From positions 868,001 to 932,000 of the forward strand of contig JAXLTY010000001.1 of the NCBI GenBank assembly GCA_046329815.1: a stretch of 64,000 nt of DNA. Reading direction: 5' to 3'. A model generated the notes under the pieces. That model ran no database searches. It was not told the origin of the DNA and saw only the letters and a list, made by a program, of their open reading frames with translations. How positions within the stretch are numbered: position 1 is the stretch's first letter; the number at the start of each line of letters is the position of its first letter. The position numbers and the translations under genes are program-made. The DNA is from JADJSS01 sp046329815. GTDB lineage: Bacteria > Bacteroidota > Bacteroidia > Chitinophagales > JADIYW01. Of the stretch, positions 26,285-35,034 are shown piece by piece.

Positions 26285-26314
26285 GTGACTTTGATAATTA
26301 CTTATCAAAGTCAC
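26285..26314 (-). terminator. Intrinsic terminator after the lipoprotein dioxygenase gene
   Basis: A perfect 13-bp stem (GTGACTTTGATAA with TTATCAAAGTCAC) and a 4-base loop, followed by a T-run on the minus strand. It separates the 26337-27059 gene from the next unit. Confidence 0.85.
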
Positions 26315-26336
26315 ACTCATTATAAAAAACAAAAAA

Positions 26337-27059
26337 TCAAAACGCTGCATAAATTGTTTTTGTCAAAACATATCCTGCAGCTACAGAACCAGTTAACGAA
26401 TCACAAATATTTTGCGACAAAGAATCCGAAAAAACACCATCTGACGAATTCGATGTTCCTTGAGTTCCTTTATTATAATAAGTAGTTGCTGTTGTATAAA
26501 CTGTATTACTTACCAATTCGGTAAATGCAATTTGTGTAATCAATTTACTCACGCCGCTTGAATTGTAAATATGCACATGTATGTGTGGCGCGCGACCATT
26601 ATACCAACCCGGATACACGGTAGTAAAAGACACTTGTCCATCAGCATCTGTTTGTTGTTTGCCGCGCAAATAATCGTAAGCAGTAGCGTCAACAGTTTGC
26701 ATGCCACCGCTGTTCGACGGACCAAATTCAGAATACAAACCATCTTTGTTACAATGCCAGATCTCAACATAGCAACCAGGCATTACCGCACAATTATTGT
26801 TCGTATTTTTAATCACAATATTCACCGTCAATGTAGTACCTAATTCTCCGTCGCGAATATCGCTTCTAACATAACCAGCTGATGCGAAAAATATGGCATC
26901 GCCTCTTGTTGTCGGAAACGGACCTTCCGTTTCTGTTGGGCTTTCTGTGCAATTTCCATTCGTAGTATTAGTATCTTTTTTGCAACCAACGGCTAATGGT
27001 GCAACCGCTGCCACACCTAAAGCAGCAAAACCTTTCAATAAAAAATCTTTGCGTTCCAT
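26337..27059 (-). CDS. Intradiol-dioxygenase-like lipoprotein
   Basis: 240 residues from the ATG at 27059; three more residues are possible from 27068, but the MERKDF start matches the paralogue at 24725-25723. The export signal ends in lipobox AVGC (Cys26), so it is predicted to be lipid-anchored in the outer membrane or periplasm. Dioxygenase fold with Y109 (DGLYSEF), Y153 (YPGWYNGR), H159 and H161 (HIHVH) as Fe(III) ligands. It lacks the type IX sorting domain of its paralogue. The reaction is plausibly cleavage of a catechol-like aromatic, with unknown substrate. Confidence 0.87.
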   Translation of the reverse strand: MERKDFLLKGFAALGVAAVAPLAVGCKKDTNTTNGNCTESPTETEGPFPTTRGDAIFFASAGYVRSDIRDGELGTTLTVNIVIKNTNNNCAVMPGCYVEIWHCNKDGLYSEFGPSNSGGMQTVDATAYDYLRGKQQTDADGQVSFTTVYPGWYNGRAPHIHVHIYNSSGVSKLITQIAFTELVSNTVYTTATTYYNKGTQGTSNSSDGVFSDSLSQNICDSLTGSVAAGYVLTKTIYAAF

Positions 27060-27150
27060 AAAAATCATTTTATAAAATTAAAATTAGTATGGATTTTATA
27101 AACTCGTTGAAAAATGAGGTAAACTGCAAAAACAATGCGGTAAAGTATTT

Positions 27151-27840
27151 TTAAAAATTATTTTCTATCTGTTTCATAAAAAATTCTTCATAAGAAATTC
27201 CGATTGGAATCTCAACATTATTGATGAAGACGCTTTTATTTTTTACAATCTCTATTTTATTAATTGCAACAATAAAAGAGCGATGAACGCGAATAAAATG
27301 CGTAGCAGGTAATTTTTCCAAGATTGCTTTTAACGTATATCGTACAACGATTGGTTTTGCATTTTTAAAGAATATCTTGATATAATCATCCAATGCTTCA
27401 ATGTATAAAATTTCATCAGAAAATATTTTTTCATGACCTTTATCTGTTTTTATAAAAAAAGAATGTAAGGCATTATTGAAGATAATTTTGGATGCTTTCT
27501 GAACTGCGCGCTCAAACCTGTCAAACGGAAATGGTTTTAGTAAATAATCTACAGCATGCAAATAATAAGCAGACAATGCATAATCCGGAAATGCGGTAGT
27601 AAAGATAACCGGTATTTCTTTTTTGATCTCTAAATAAAATTCAAAGCCAGTTTTTTGCGGCATCTGAATATCTAAAAGCAGCAACTGCACTTCATTTTCT
27701 CGAATAAAAGAAAGCGCATCGTTTGTGTTTGTAAACGTTCTTACCAGATTTATACCTGAAATTCTATTGCAATAATTTTCAATAATATCCAGTGCCAACG
27801 GCTCGTCATCTATTGCAATTGCTTGAATTATATATTCCAT
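27151..27840 (-). CDS. LytTR-family response regulator
   Basis: 229 residues. An N-terminal receiver domain (1-115) with acidic pocket D11-D12, phospho-acceptor D57 (LLLLDIQMP) and the KPF motif. A C-terminal LytTR DNA-binding domain (about 130-229) with YIEALDDYIKIFF and FIRVHRSFIVAINKI. Proteins of this class bind direct repeats upstream of target genes. It overlaps the sensor kinase gene by 13 bases, so the pair is translationally coupled. Targets are not evident, though the dioxygenase gene directly downstream is on the same strand 91 bases away. Confidence 0.92.
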   Translation of the reverse strand: MEYIIQAIAIDDEPLALDIIENYCNRISGINLVRTFTNTNDALSFIRENEVQLLLLDIQMPQKTGFEFYLEIKKEIPVIFTTAFPDYALSAYYLHAVDYLLKPFPFDRFERAVQKASKIIFNNALHSFFIKTDKGHEKIFSDEILYIEALDDYIKIFFKNAKPIVVRYTLKAILEKLPATHFIRVHRSFIVAINKIEIVKNKSVFINNVEIPIGISYEEFFMKQIENNF

Positions 27841-28853
27841 ATTTTCAGATTGACTGTATAAAAATCATTTTCTTCGTTTATTTCAAGTTCATAACTTTTT
27901 GGATACAACATGTCTAATCGCTTCCTGGTGTTGATGATTCCAAGGTTTGTTGTAGAAATTGTAACGTCTTTTGTTTCGTGTTTTTTATTTTGAATAAATA
28001 AATGAACCGCGTTTTCTTCGATGTCTATTTTAATAATAATTTCAGTTTCATATTCCGTGCTGACACCGTATTTTATAGCATTTTCAATGAATGGTATAAA
28101 AATCAACGGTGTGATTCTTTGTTGATTTGCTGTTCCATGTATCGAAAAATTCAGTTTCGTTAATTTATTCAAACGCAATTCCTGTAAGCTAATATAATTT
28201 TGAACATACTCCAATTCATCTTTTAAAGGAATGACATTATTTTCTGTATTGATAAATGTATAACGCAACATATTCGACAACTGCAGGATTGCATTTGCCG
28301 TATTATCGGATCTGTTCAATGCCAAACTGTAAATTCCGTTTAGCGTATTAAACAAAAAATGAGGTTGAATTTGTCCTTTCAGCAAAGCGAGTTCAGAATT
28401 ATTTTTTGCATTTTCAATTTCTTTTATACGCATATTGTTTCTTATAACAAATGACATAAAGTACGCCATTACTGCTTTCAGAATGCTATTTTCTATGTGG
28501 ATGGCAAATGGATTTTTATTTTGAAATTCAGGCGGCGCCGGGAATCTTGATGGCATTTGCATGTGTTGATGAATCAATAAATTTGGCATAAACACAACCA
28601 CGCAAATTGCAAGTGCGACTAAAAAAGCATAATGCAAATACTTTTTTTGAAAATAGAATTTTGGCAACAAATACAAATAATGAAAATAAAAAAATAAGAT
28701 GGCCAACACAGAAGTAAGCACATCTTTTCCGAATGCAGGATTTCTAAAAACACGCATAGAAAAAAAACCTTCCGGTGCTGTAATAAACGGAATTGCCAAA
28801 AACAACGATATGCAAACCACCTGCATGCCGATATTTTTGCGTTCCATATTCAT
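27828..28853 (-). CDS. LytS/YehU-type membrane sensor histidine kinase
   Basis: 341 residues. Four membrane helices in the N-terminal half (about 10-30, 44-63, 73-95, 120-138), no sensor domain beyond them, then the His_kinase domain with GQIQPHFLFNTLNG (phospho-accepting H165) and an HATPase region with FIPFIENAIKYGV (N-box). This architecture pairs with LytTR regulators, and the regulator gene overlaps its 3' end. It starts at 28853 or at the Met two codons on. The signal is unknown. Confidence 0.92.
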   Translation of the reverse strand: MNMERKNIGMQVVCISLFLAIPFITAPEGFFSMRVFRNPAFGKDVLTSVLAILFFYFHYLYLLPKFYFQKKYLHYAFLVALAICVVVFMPNLLIHQHMQMPSRFPAPPEFQNKNPFAIHIENSILKAVMAYFMSFVIRNNMRIKEIENAKNNSELALLKGQIQPHFLFNTLNGIYSLALNRSDNTANAILQLSNMLRYTFINTENNVIPLKDELEYVQNYISLQELRLNKLTKLNFSIHGTANQQRITPLIFIPFIENAIKYGVSTEYETEIIIKIDIEENAVHLFIQNKKHETKDVTISTTNLGIINTRKRLDMLYPKSYELEINEENDFYTVNLKIWNI

Positions 28854-29036
28854 GTATTGAAATTACAATTCTCTCTAAACAATAACACTATTCATGCGGT
28901 AAGAATTCGGTTTTTTGCGGTGAATAATTTTTTTGTGTGTTATGATCATGATATTATTTTGATGGCATGAAACCAATATGCTACTTTTTTATACATTTTT
29001 TTGTTAAACAATGAAAATAAGTTTATATTTATACGA

Positions 29037-32000
29037 ATGAAATACTGTATATTAAAATATGGCATCCTAAAATCATTATTGGTAATAATGATACTATGTT
29101 GTGGCTTCAATATGTTCGCAACCATTGCTATCGACTCAACAAAAACTACCATTAGTCGGTGTCCTAATAATGGCACGATTACGGTATTCGCAACCAGTAA
29201 CCAGCCAACTGTTTTATATTCTATTTTGTCCGGTCCGGAAATCAGACCTTATCAAAGCGGTAATTTATTTACCGGTTTATTTCCTGGAACGTATGTAGTT
29301 GCGGCATCTAATATTATTGGCGAAAAAGATTCGCAAACGGTTATTGTTAAAGGTTCAAATTATGTTGAACCAGATTTTGCACCAACTTCTAAAGAACCCA
29401 CTTGCTTTGGCGGCAGCGATGGACAAATTATTGGTCATCCTGTTTTAACGAACAGCAGACCTCCATTTACCTGGGTTTTAACGAATACGCAAACCAATGT
29501 GGTTACTACACAAAGCAACGATACTTTCAATAATTTAAAAGCTGCTGAATATACTTTGCGCATGTATGATTCTTGCCAGAATTTTGTAACACGAACCGTT
29601 TACATTATTAAAGAAAAAGATGTTTTTGTATTTTCAGCTTCTCTTACTGCTTCGAAAATTGGTTGTGACTCAATGATAATTGGTTTTGCATTTTATAGCA
29701 ATAATGACTACTCTACAAAAAAACTTAAGTTTACATTATACACACTAACTGACACCATAGTAAAATACAGCAAACCACGAATAGGATTCTATAATACTCC
29801 AGCTCCAGGATTATATCTATATGGTATTTCTGATACCTTTCCAAATATCGATTATAATATGGATATTCATTTTACATTAGAAGATACTTGTGGAAATATT
29901 ATTACTTCTGGTGCGACTAAAATTCCTGCTTTTATTTTTGATGTCAAAAATTGGTATGTTGACAACACAAACTGTGATGGTAATTTAGGTGCTATTCTAG
30001 ACATCTATCGAAATATATATTACACACAAGATTATTATTATTTAACTCCGAAATATCCACTTTCTTTGACAGTTACAGATGTTAGCACAAATACCATTGT
30101 GCAGACATCCATTATAAGTTCTGGCTTGTTAAATATAACTCCAAAAATTGCTGGTAAGACTTATTCCATTTCAATTACAGATGGTTGTAAAAAAAATTAC
30201 ACCTTTAATAAAATTTGGCCAACTCCTTCATCAGATCCTTCAACAGAAGTATTAGTTATTTCCGGATGTATTGATAGCACATCTACCGCAGAAATAAGGC
30301 TTAAAGGTTTTGGTATTGGTGTAAAATTAGAAATACTTTACGGACCAAAATTTTTACATAGTACTAAACCAAAATATAGTTATACAGATTCTATTCTCTA
30401 TCCAAAAATTTATACAAATTTTCTTAATAATGGTTATTTGTCTGGCGGTGTGCTTATTGTCAATTATGTATATATTTTATTAAAAAATCTTCCTGAAGGA
30501 ATATATGCCTACAGAGTAACAGATTCTTGTGGCAATATATATAATTCAACATTTACAGTTAAATTCTCTGACTTAACAAAATTAAATCACACAACATCAT
30601 TTACTAGAAGATGCTTAGGACAAAATATATTACATTATGCAGTAAATTGCTATAACACTTATTCATACACCGTTACAGTAAAAAATATTAACACTGGAAT
30701 TGTATTAAGGAGCAAAAGCTATCTATATGTATCTTCGATTGATTCTTTAACATCAATTCCATCTGGCAAATATGAAATATCTTATACATACTCAGTAGAC
30801 AATAGAGGTGCTACAGCTATTAACGAAAACATTAAAGATTGTTGGACTGTAAAAGATACGGTAGAAATTCCACCTTATGAACGACCGCAAACTGCAAGTG
30901 TTTCTATCATATATTGCAACGGCAACCGCTATGCAGAGTTGCGTCCGGACAGCACCAAAGGAATTGCACCATATCAATATGAAGTAATTTCTGGCCCGCG
31001 ATTGTATCCGTTGCAAGCATCCAATATTTTTACGTTTATTCCTGTTGGCAATTATGTTTCGCGTATTGTAGATGCATGCGGTAATTCCAATATTTTAGAT
31101 TTTGGTGTCGATACGCTTATCTTTCCGCCTATTCATAAGATCGGTTCTTCGTGTTTAGACGGCACTGTAACTTTATATTATCAGCCATCGCCATTTTATA
31201 CCTATCAATGGACAAAACCCAATGGTACTATTTATATTGGTGATTCTTTAACTATTAATAGCGTTGTATATGCTGATACTGGTTTGTATTTGATAAAACG
31301 ATTTGTAAATATTAATGGTTGCAAAGATACTGCTGAAACTATTTACCGACTCACCAGCACCACTGAATATACTCGTAGTGAAACCATTTGCGAAGGCGAA
31401 AGCATTACTGTTGGAACACATAATTACACGCAAACCGGAACATATAATGATACGATTACTTCTGTTTTTTGTGATACGATCTATACATTAAATTTAACCG
31501 TACTACCTATTCTCAGAAGAGAAATTGACACGACTATTTGTTTTGGCAAAGGAATACAAATTGGAAATCATTTTTATAATCAAACAGGAACGCACATTGA
31601 TACACTGTCATCTATTAATGGTTGTGACAGTATTATTACATTAAAACTTACCATTACTCAAAGCATTTCCTTACAAATTACTGCATCTAAAACCTTAGTA
31701 ATTGCCGGTGATACAGTTCAATTGCAAGCAACTTCCAGCCAGCCGGTTGGAAATTACGTTTGGACAAGTATTGCGACGCTGAATAGTAATTCAATAAAAA
31801 ATCCTATTGCTACAATTACACAACCAAGTTGGGTTTATTTGAATATTACAGCCGATAGTTTGTATCGTGGTTGCAAAAACAACGATTCCATTTTTATTGA
31901 TTTGATTACAGATTGCAAAGCAGAAAATGTATTTATACCAAATGCATTTTCACCAAATAATGACGGCTATAATGATGAGTTTAAAGTGAGAAGTTCTGCT

Positions 32001-32195
32001 TTATTAAGTGGCACACTTTTAATTTACGATCGTTGGGGCAATAAGGTGTTTGAGTCGAATGATTTAACTAAAGGCTGGGACGGCATTTACAAAGGACAAC
32101 CTGCACAGGTAGAAGTATATGGTTATTATTTTGAAGGCAAATGTATTAATGAAGAACCTATTGTAATAAAGGGAAATATTACTTTATTACGGTAA
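29037..32195 (+). CDS. Large surface protein with SprB-like repeats and a type IX (CHU_C) sorting domain
   Basis: 1052 residues from ATG 29037. The frame opens at a TTG at 29001, but the later ATG gives a proper signal peptide (KYCILKYGILKSLLVIMILC). Seen: an SprB-like module near the N-terminus (EPTCFGGSDGQI to AAEYTLRMYDSC), several further modules ending in (Y/T)xxxxxDxCGN (DACGNS, DSCGNI, DTCGNI), two copies of a Cys-Gly-TGT-DT module (ICEGESITVGTHNYTQTGTY, and ICFGKGIQIGNHFYNQTGTH), and a C-terminal gliding-motility-associated domain (FIPNAFSPNNDGYNDEF, YDRWGNKVFES, GTLL) for type IX export. Such proteins act as adhesins or gliding-surface components. The middle (30200-30850) is strikingly AT-rich. 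Confidence 0.88.
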   Translation: MKYCILKYGILKSLLVIMILCCGFNMFATIAIDSTKTTISRCPNNGTITVFATSNQPTVLYSILSGPEIRPYQSGNLFTGLFPGTYVVAASNIIGEKDSQTVIVKGSNYVEPDFAPTSKEPTCFGGSDGQIIGHPVLTNSRPPFTWVLTNTQTNVVTTQSNDTFNNLKAAEYTLRMYDSCQNFVTRTVYIIKEKDVFVFSASLTASKIGCDSMIIGFAFYSNNDYSTKKLKFTLYTLTDTIVKYSKPRIGFYNTPAPGLYLYGISDTFPNIDYNMDIHFTLEDTCGNIITSGATKIPAFIFDVKNWYVDNTNCDGNLGAILDIYRNIYYTQDYYYLTPKYPLSLTVTDVSTNTIVQTSIISSGLLNITPKIAGKTYSISITDGCKKNYTFNKIWPTPSSDPSTEVLVISGCIDSTSTAEIRLKGFGIGVKLEILYGPKFLHSTKPKYSYTDSILYPKIYTNFLNNGYLSGGVLIVNYVYILLKNLPEGIYAYRVTDSCGNIYNSTFTVKFSDLTKLNHTTSFTRRCLGQNILHYAVNCYNTYSYTVTVKNINTGIVLRSKSYLYVSSIDSLTSIPSGKYEISYTYSVDNRGATAINENIKDCWTVKDTVEIPPYERPQTASVSIIYCNGNRYAELRPDSTKGIAPYQYEVISGPRLYPLQASNIFTFIPVGNYVSRIVDACGNSNILDFGVDTLIFPPIHKIGSSCLDGTVTLYYQPSPFYTYQWTKPNGTIYIGDSLTINSVVYADTGLYLIKRFVNINGCKDTAETIYRLTSTTEYTRSETICEGESITVGTHNYTQTGTYNDTITSVFCDTIYTLNLTVLPILRREIDTTICFGKGIQIGNHFYNQTGTHIDTLSSINGCDSIITLKLTITQSISLQITASKTLVIAGDTVQLQATSSQPVGNYVWTSIATLNSNSIKNPIATITQPSWVYLNITADSLYRGCKNNDSIFIDLITDCKAENVFIPNAFSPNNDGYNDEFKVRSSALLSGTLLIYDRWGNKVFESNDLTKGWDGIYKGQPAQVEVYGYYFEGKCINEEPIVIKGNITLLR

Positions 32196-32229
32196 ATTAT
32201 TCTAAACCAATTTCAAAGTAAAATAAATA

Positions 32230-32265
32230 AAATGACGCATAAAGGAATTAGTCTATGCGTCATTT
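32230..32265. terminator. Intrinsic terminator after the large surface protein
   Basis: AAATGACGCATA and TATGCGTCATTT form a perfect 12-bp stem with a 12-base loop, followed by CTTTT on the plus strand. A-rich DNA on the other side would let it serve the convergent SPFH gene too. Confidence 0.8.
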
Positions 32266-32299
32266 CTTTTAGATTAAAAATAAGTAGGTTTTATAATTA

Positions 32300-34642
32300 T
32301 TACTCTGTTTTATTTTCGTTTGCCGGTTTTATCGTTTCGATATTTGTTGATTGCTTGTTAGTAATTTCTAAGAAATCTTTACCGGTTACTTTTTCCAATA
32401 AAGCCATGCTAATCAACTGACCCATTGCACCGCCGTCGCTGCCGTTGCCGCCCATAATTAATGTTTCAGGTACTAATTTTAATTGAAGTTTGGTTAACTG
32501 ATCCATTACTCGAACTCTTACAAATCCTTCCTGACCCATCGCGTTTACTTCCAGTTTATACGATTCTGCGGTTGACTTACCTTTTTCTAAGATAATTTTC
32601 GCTTCAGCCAAACCAATTTTTTCTATCTTTTCTGCATCAGCAACAGCAGTAACTTTTGTGGCTTCTGCTTGTGCGTTTGCTTCTAATTTAAGCGATTCCG
32701 CTTTACCGGTTGCTGTTAATATCATCGATTGTTTTTCACCGGTAGATTTTTCTACTTCTGATTGTGCAATATTTTTTGCTATTTCAACGCCACGTTCTGA
32801 AGTCACCACTTCTTTCTGCATATTCGCTTGCGCGGTTGAATTTTCCAATGCTTTACGTTCGTCTTGTGCTTCACGTTGTGTTTTATACGTTGATTTTTCC
32901 TGTTCTGCAATTTGTCGGTCTGTTACCGGTTTGATTAACTCTTTTGGCAACACGACATCAGCAATCAATGTTTCTTTAGAATCAATATGATGCACTTTTA
33001 AAACAATATCGATATGCTCTTTCGCTTTGTCTTGCAATTCTTTTCTTTTCGTATAAAGATCTAATGCTTTTATGTATTGCGCCGCGTTTCTGAAGTGCGA
33101 TGAAATTGCCGGTTCTAAAACCTGTGAAATCATATTTTTTACGGAACCTAAGTTGGCTATTACTTTTGGTGCGTTTTTCATCGGAATATGTATAATCACA
33201 CTCACATCCATATTCACACTAAATGCATCAGCAGTTCGCAATGTTATTGTACTTAAGTTTGAATCTAACTGATGAGAGCTTGATGTATTATCTGCCCAAT
33301 TTAATAAAATCTGTGTAGTCGGAACAATATCTACTTTGCAAACCTTCGTATTTATCGGATGTTTGCCTGGTTCTAACGGATTTGCCCAAATACCTTTTTT
33401 ACCATTATCCACTATTTTAGCGTTTACATCTTCTCCACTTACATCATCGCCTTCTTCACCGACGAAACTGGTAACAACACCACAATATCCGATTTCAACA
33501 CGCGTCATGTCTGCTTTTTCTACATCAGCAAACCATGGATTGATGACATAGTTACCTGCACGCAACACCGGAATCTGCAAACCTTTCTGTCCATCAGCAT
33601 CTAAGAATGCCGCAGGATTTTGGAAGTTGTTATGCACATCAAGTCCTAGTTCTTCTGCTGCAATTTTTGTCGGATCCAAAATCGGTTTACCTTCTTTTAC
33701 TGTAACAATTCCGACTTGATCGGCTTGTATGCTTGTCCAGTTTACGATTTCTGTAATCTTAAATAGTGCTGTATTGATACGGTATTTTCCAGGCATCAAC
33801 ACATCTAATTGTCTTCCTCTTTCGCCGCCATTTAAAATAAATGCCTGTCCATCAAAAAAGTTATTGTGTCCTTCAATTTTTTTCGCCAGCAATCGACCTT
33901 CCGGAATACGTTCGCCATCAGCAGCTACAATTAAGCCAATCATACCACCAGGAATATCAACCATCTTTCTTTTTTCTACATTAAACATAATAGAATTAAT
34001 ACGGTAAAAACCAGGCATCAGGAAGTTTATTTGAGGTCCTTTTTCACCGCCATTTTTAAGAAACAATTCTGCGTTTTGGAAATTATCACATTCAACAGGA
34101 ACGCCAAAGTTTCCGCCCGGACGCTGTACTTGTTTTCCTGCGATAGATTCTACGATAGCGACTTCATCATCTTCAACAATGATTGCATCGACAATAGATA
34201 CTTCAAATAAATGTGGATTGATTCGATATTCGCCATCCGGCAAGATATCGAGTTGTGGACCTTTTTGACCGCCGTTTGTAAGGAATGCTTCGCCATCCTG
34301 AAACAAATCGCAATTTGTTTTTTTAGCCATCACTTCACCTGTTGGAATTGGTGCGCCTGTAATTGCGCGCACAACGCCAACCTGATTTTTTTCGATAAGA
34401 ATAAATTTATGCTTAGTCGTTTTATAAATAAATGGAATCAGCCAGTGAAAGCCAGGTCCTAAAATCCTTGCCTGAATACCAACTTCATGCTTCAGCGCAA
34501 CCGTTCTTCCGTCCGGCATCTGCGCGCCAAACCATCTTCTTTCGAGTGTAACAACTTCATCTCCTTTTGCTATGGTGAAAGAGTGATATAAAATAAATAG
34601 AATGAATAAAATGCCGATGGCAATTAAAATAGATAGTGTCAT
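32300..34642 (-). CDS. Membrane-anchored SPFH/flotillin-like protein with vault-like N-terminal repeats
   Basis: 780 residues. An N-terminal membrane helix (about 3-20) is followed by six related units, each ending in a PG.YRIN..LF.V-like segment at about 61, 134, 208, 282, 360 and 423. Spacing is 73, 74, 74, 78 and 63 residues, with recurring LLAKK, NGG(E/Q)(K/R)G and QVGIV motifs. Next come an SPFH (band 7) domain (about 440-575, TLRTADAFSVNMDVSVIIHI) and a long Ala/Glu/Lys coiled coil (about 575-705) of flotillin type, then a Gly-rich tail. Repeats, then SPFH-like shoulder, then cap helix is also the order in eukaryotic major vault protein. That resemblance is an inference; annotation as an SPFH membrane scaffold is safe. 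Monocistronic and divergent from the DUF885 gene. Confidence 0.85.
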   Translation of the reverse strand: MTLSILIAIGILFILFILYHSFTIAKGDEVVTLERRWFGAQMPDGRTVALKHEVGIQARILGPGFHWLIPFIYKTTKHKFILIEKNQVGVVRAITGAPIPTGEVMAKKTNCDLFQDGEAFLTNGGQKGPQLDILPDGEYRINPHLFEVSIVDAIIVEDDEVAIVESIAGKQVQRPGGNFGVPVECDNFQNAELFLKNGGEKGPQINFLMPGFYRINSIMFNVEKRKMVDIPGGMIGLIVAADGERIPEGRLLAKKIEGHNNFFDGQAFILNGGERGRQLDVLMPGKYRINTALFKITEIVNWTSIQADQVGIVTVKEGKPILDPTKIAAEELGLDVHNNFQNPAAFLDADGQKGLQIPVLRAGNYVINPWFADVEKADMTRVEIGYCGVVTSFVGEEGDDVSGEDVNAKIVDNGKKGIWANPLEPGKHPINTKVCKVDIVPTTQILLNWADNTSSSHQLDSNLSTITLRTADAFSVNMDVSVIIHIPMKNAPKVIANLGSVKNMISQVLEPAISSHFRNAAQYIKALDLYTKRKELQDKAKEHIDIVLKVHHIDSKETLIADVVLPKELIKPVTDRQIAEQEKSTYKTQREAQDERKALENSTAQANMQKEVVTSERGVEIAKNIAQSEVEKSTGEKQSMILTATGKAESLKLEANAQAEATKVTAVADAEKIEKIGLAEAKIILEKGKSTAESYKLEVNAMGQEGFVRVRVMDQLTKLQLKLVPETLIMGGNGSDGGAMGQLISMALLEKVTGKDFLEITNKQSTNIETIKPANENKTE

Positions 34643-35034
34643 GTTTTAAAAATTTTTGGATGAATGATAAATGCAAACATTTGCTTTGTTCTATATGTAA
34701 AAGATAATTTTTTTAAATTAAGTTCCAATAAAATCAGATTTTCATTATTATTTTTTTTCACACAGAAAAGAATCCATAATAGTTCTATTGTATGAAAAAG
34801 AACGTACTAAATACATGATATTTAAAGATACATTCAAATATACATAAACTATAACACGTTAATGTCTTATTTGTATTTTTTAATTTATAGCTATAAAACT
34901 TCTCGTTTATTTTAAAAACGGATGCTGTATATTTGAATACATTTTAAATCAGTTTTCATGAAACAGTTGTGTAATAATAATCTATTTTTGAAGACTAATT
35001 ATTCAGATATTCAATTACAATTAAAACCAATTCA
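34643..35034. other. Divergent intergenic region, 392 bases
   Basis: Very AT-rich. No frame with a convincing protein. On the plus strand, TATATTTG (34928-34935) and TATTTTTG (34983-34990) match the -7 consensus and could drive the DUF885 gene. Neither has a textbook -33 box. Nothing else recognised. Confidence 0.45.

Noticed and set aside
29001..29036. TTG start for the large surface protein
   Set aside because: The extra polar residues would precede and spoil a good signal peptide that begins at ATG 29037.
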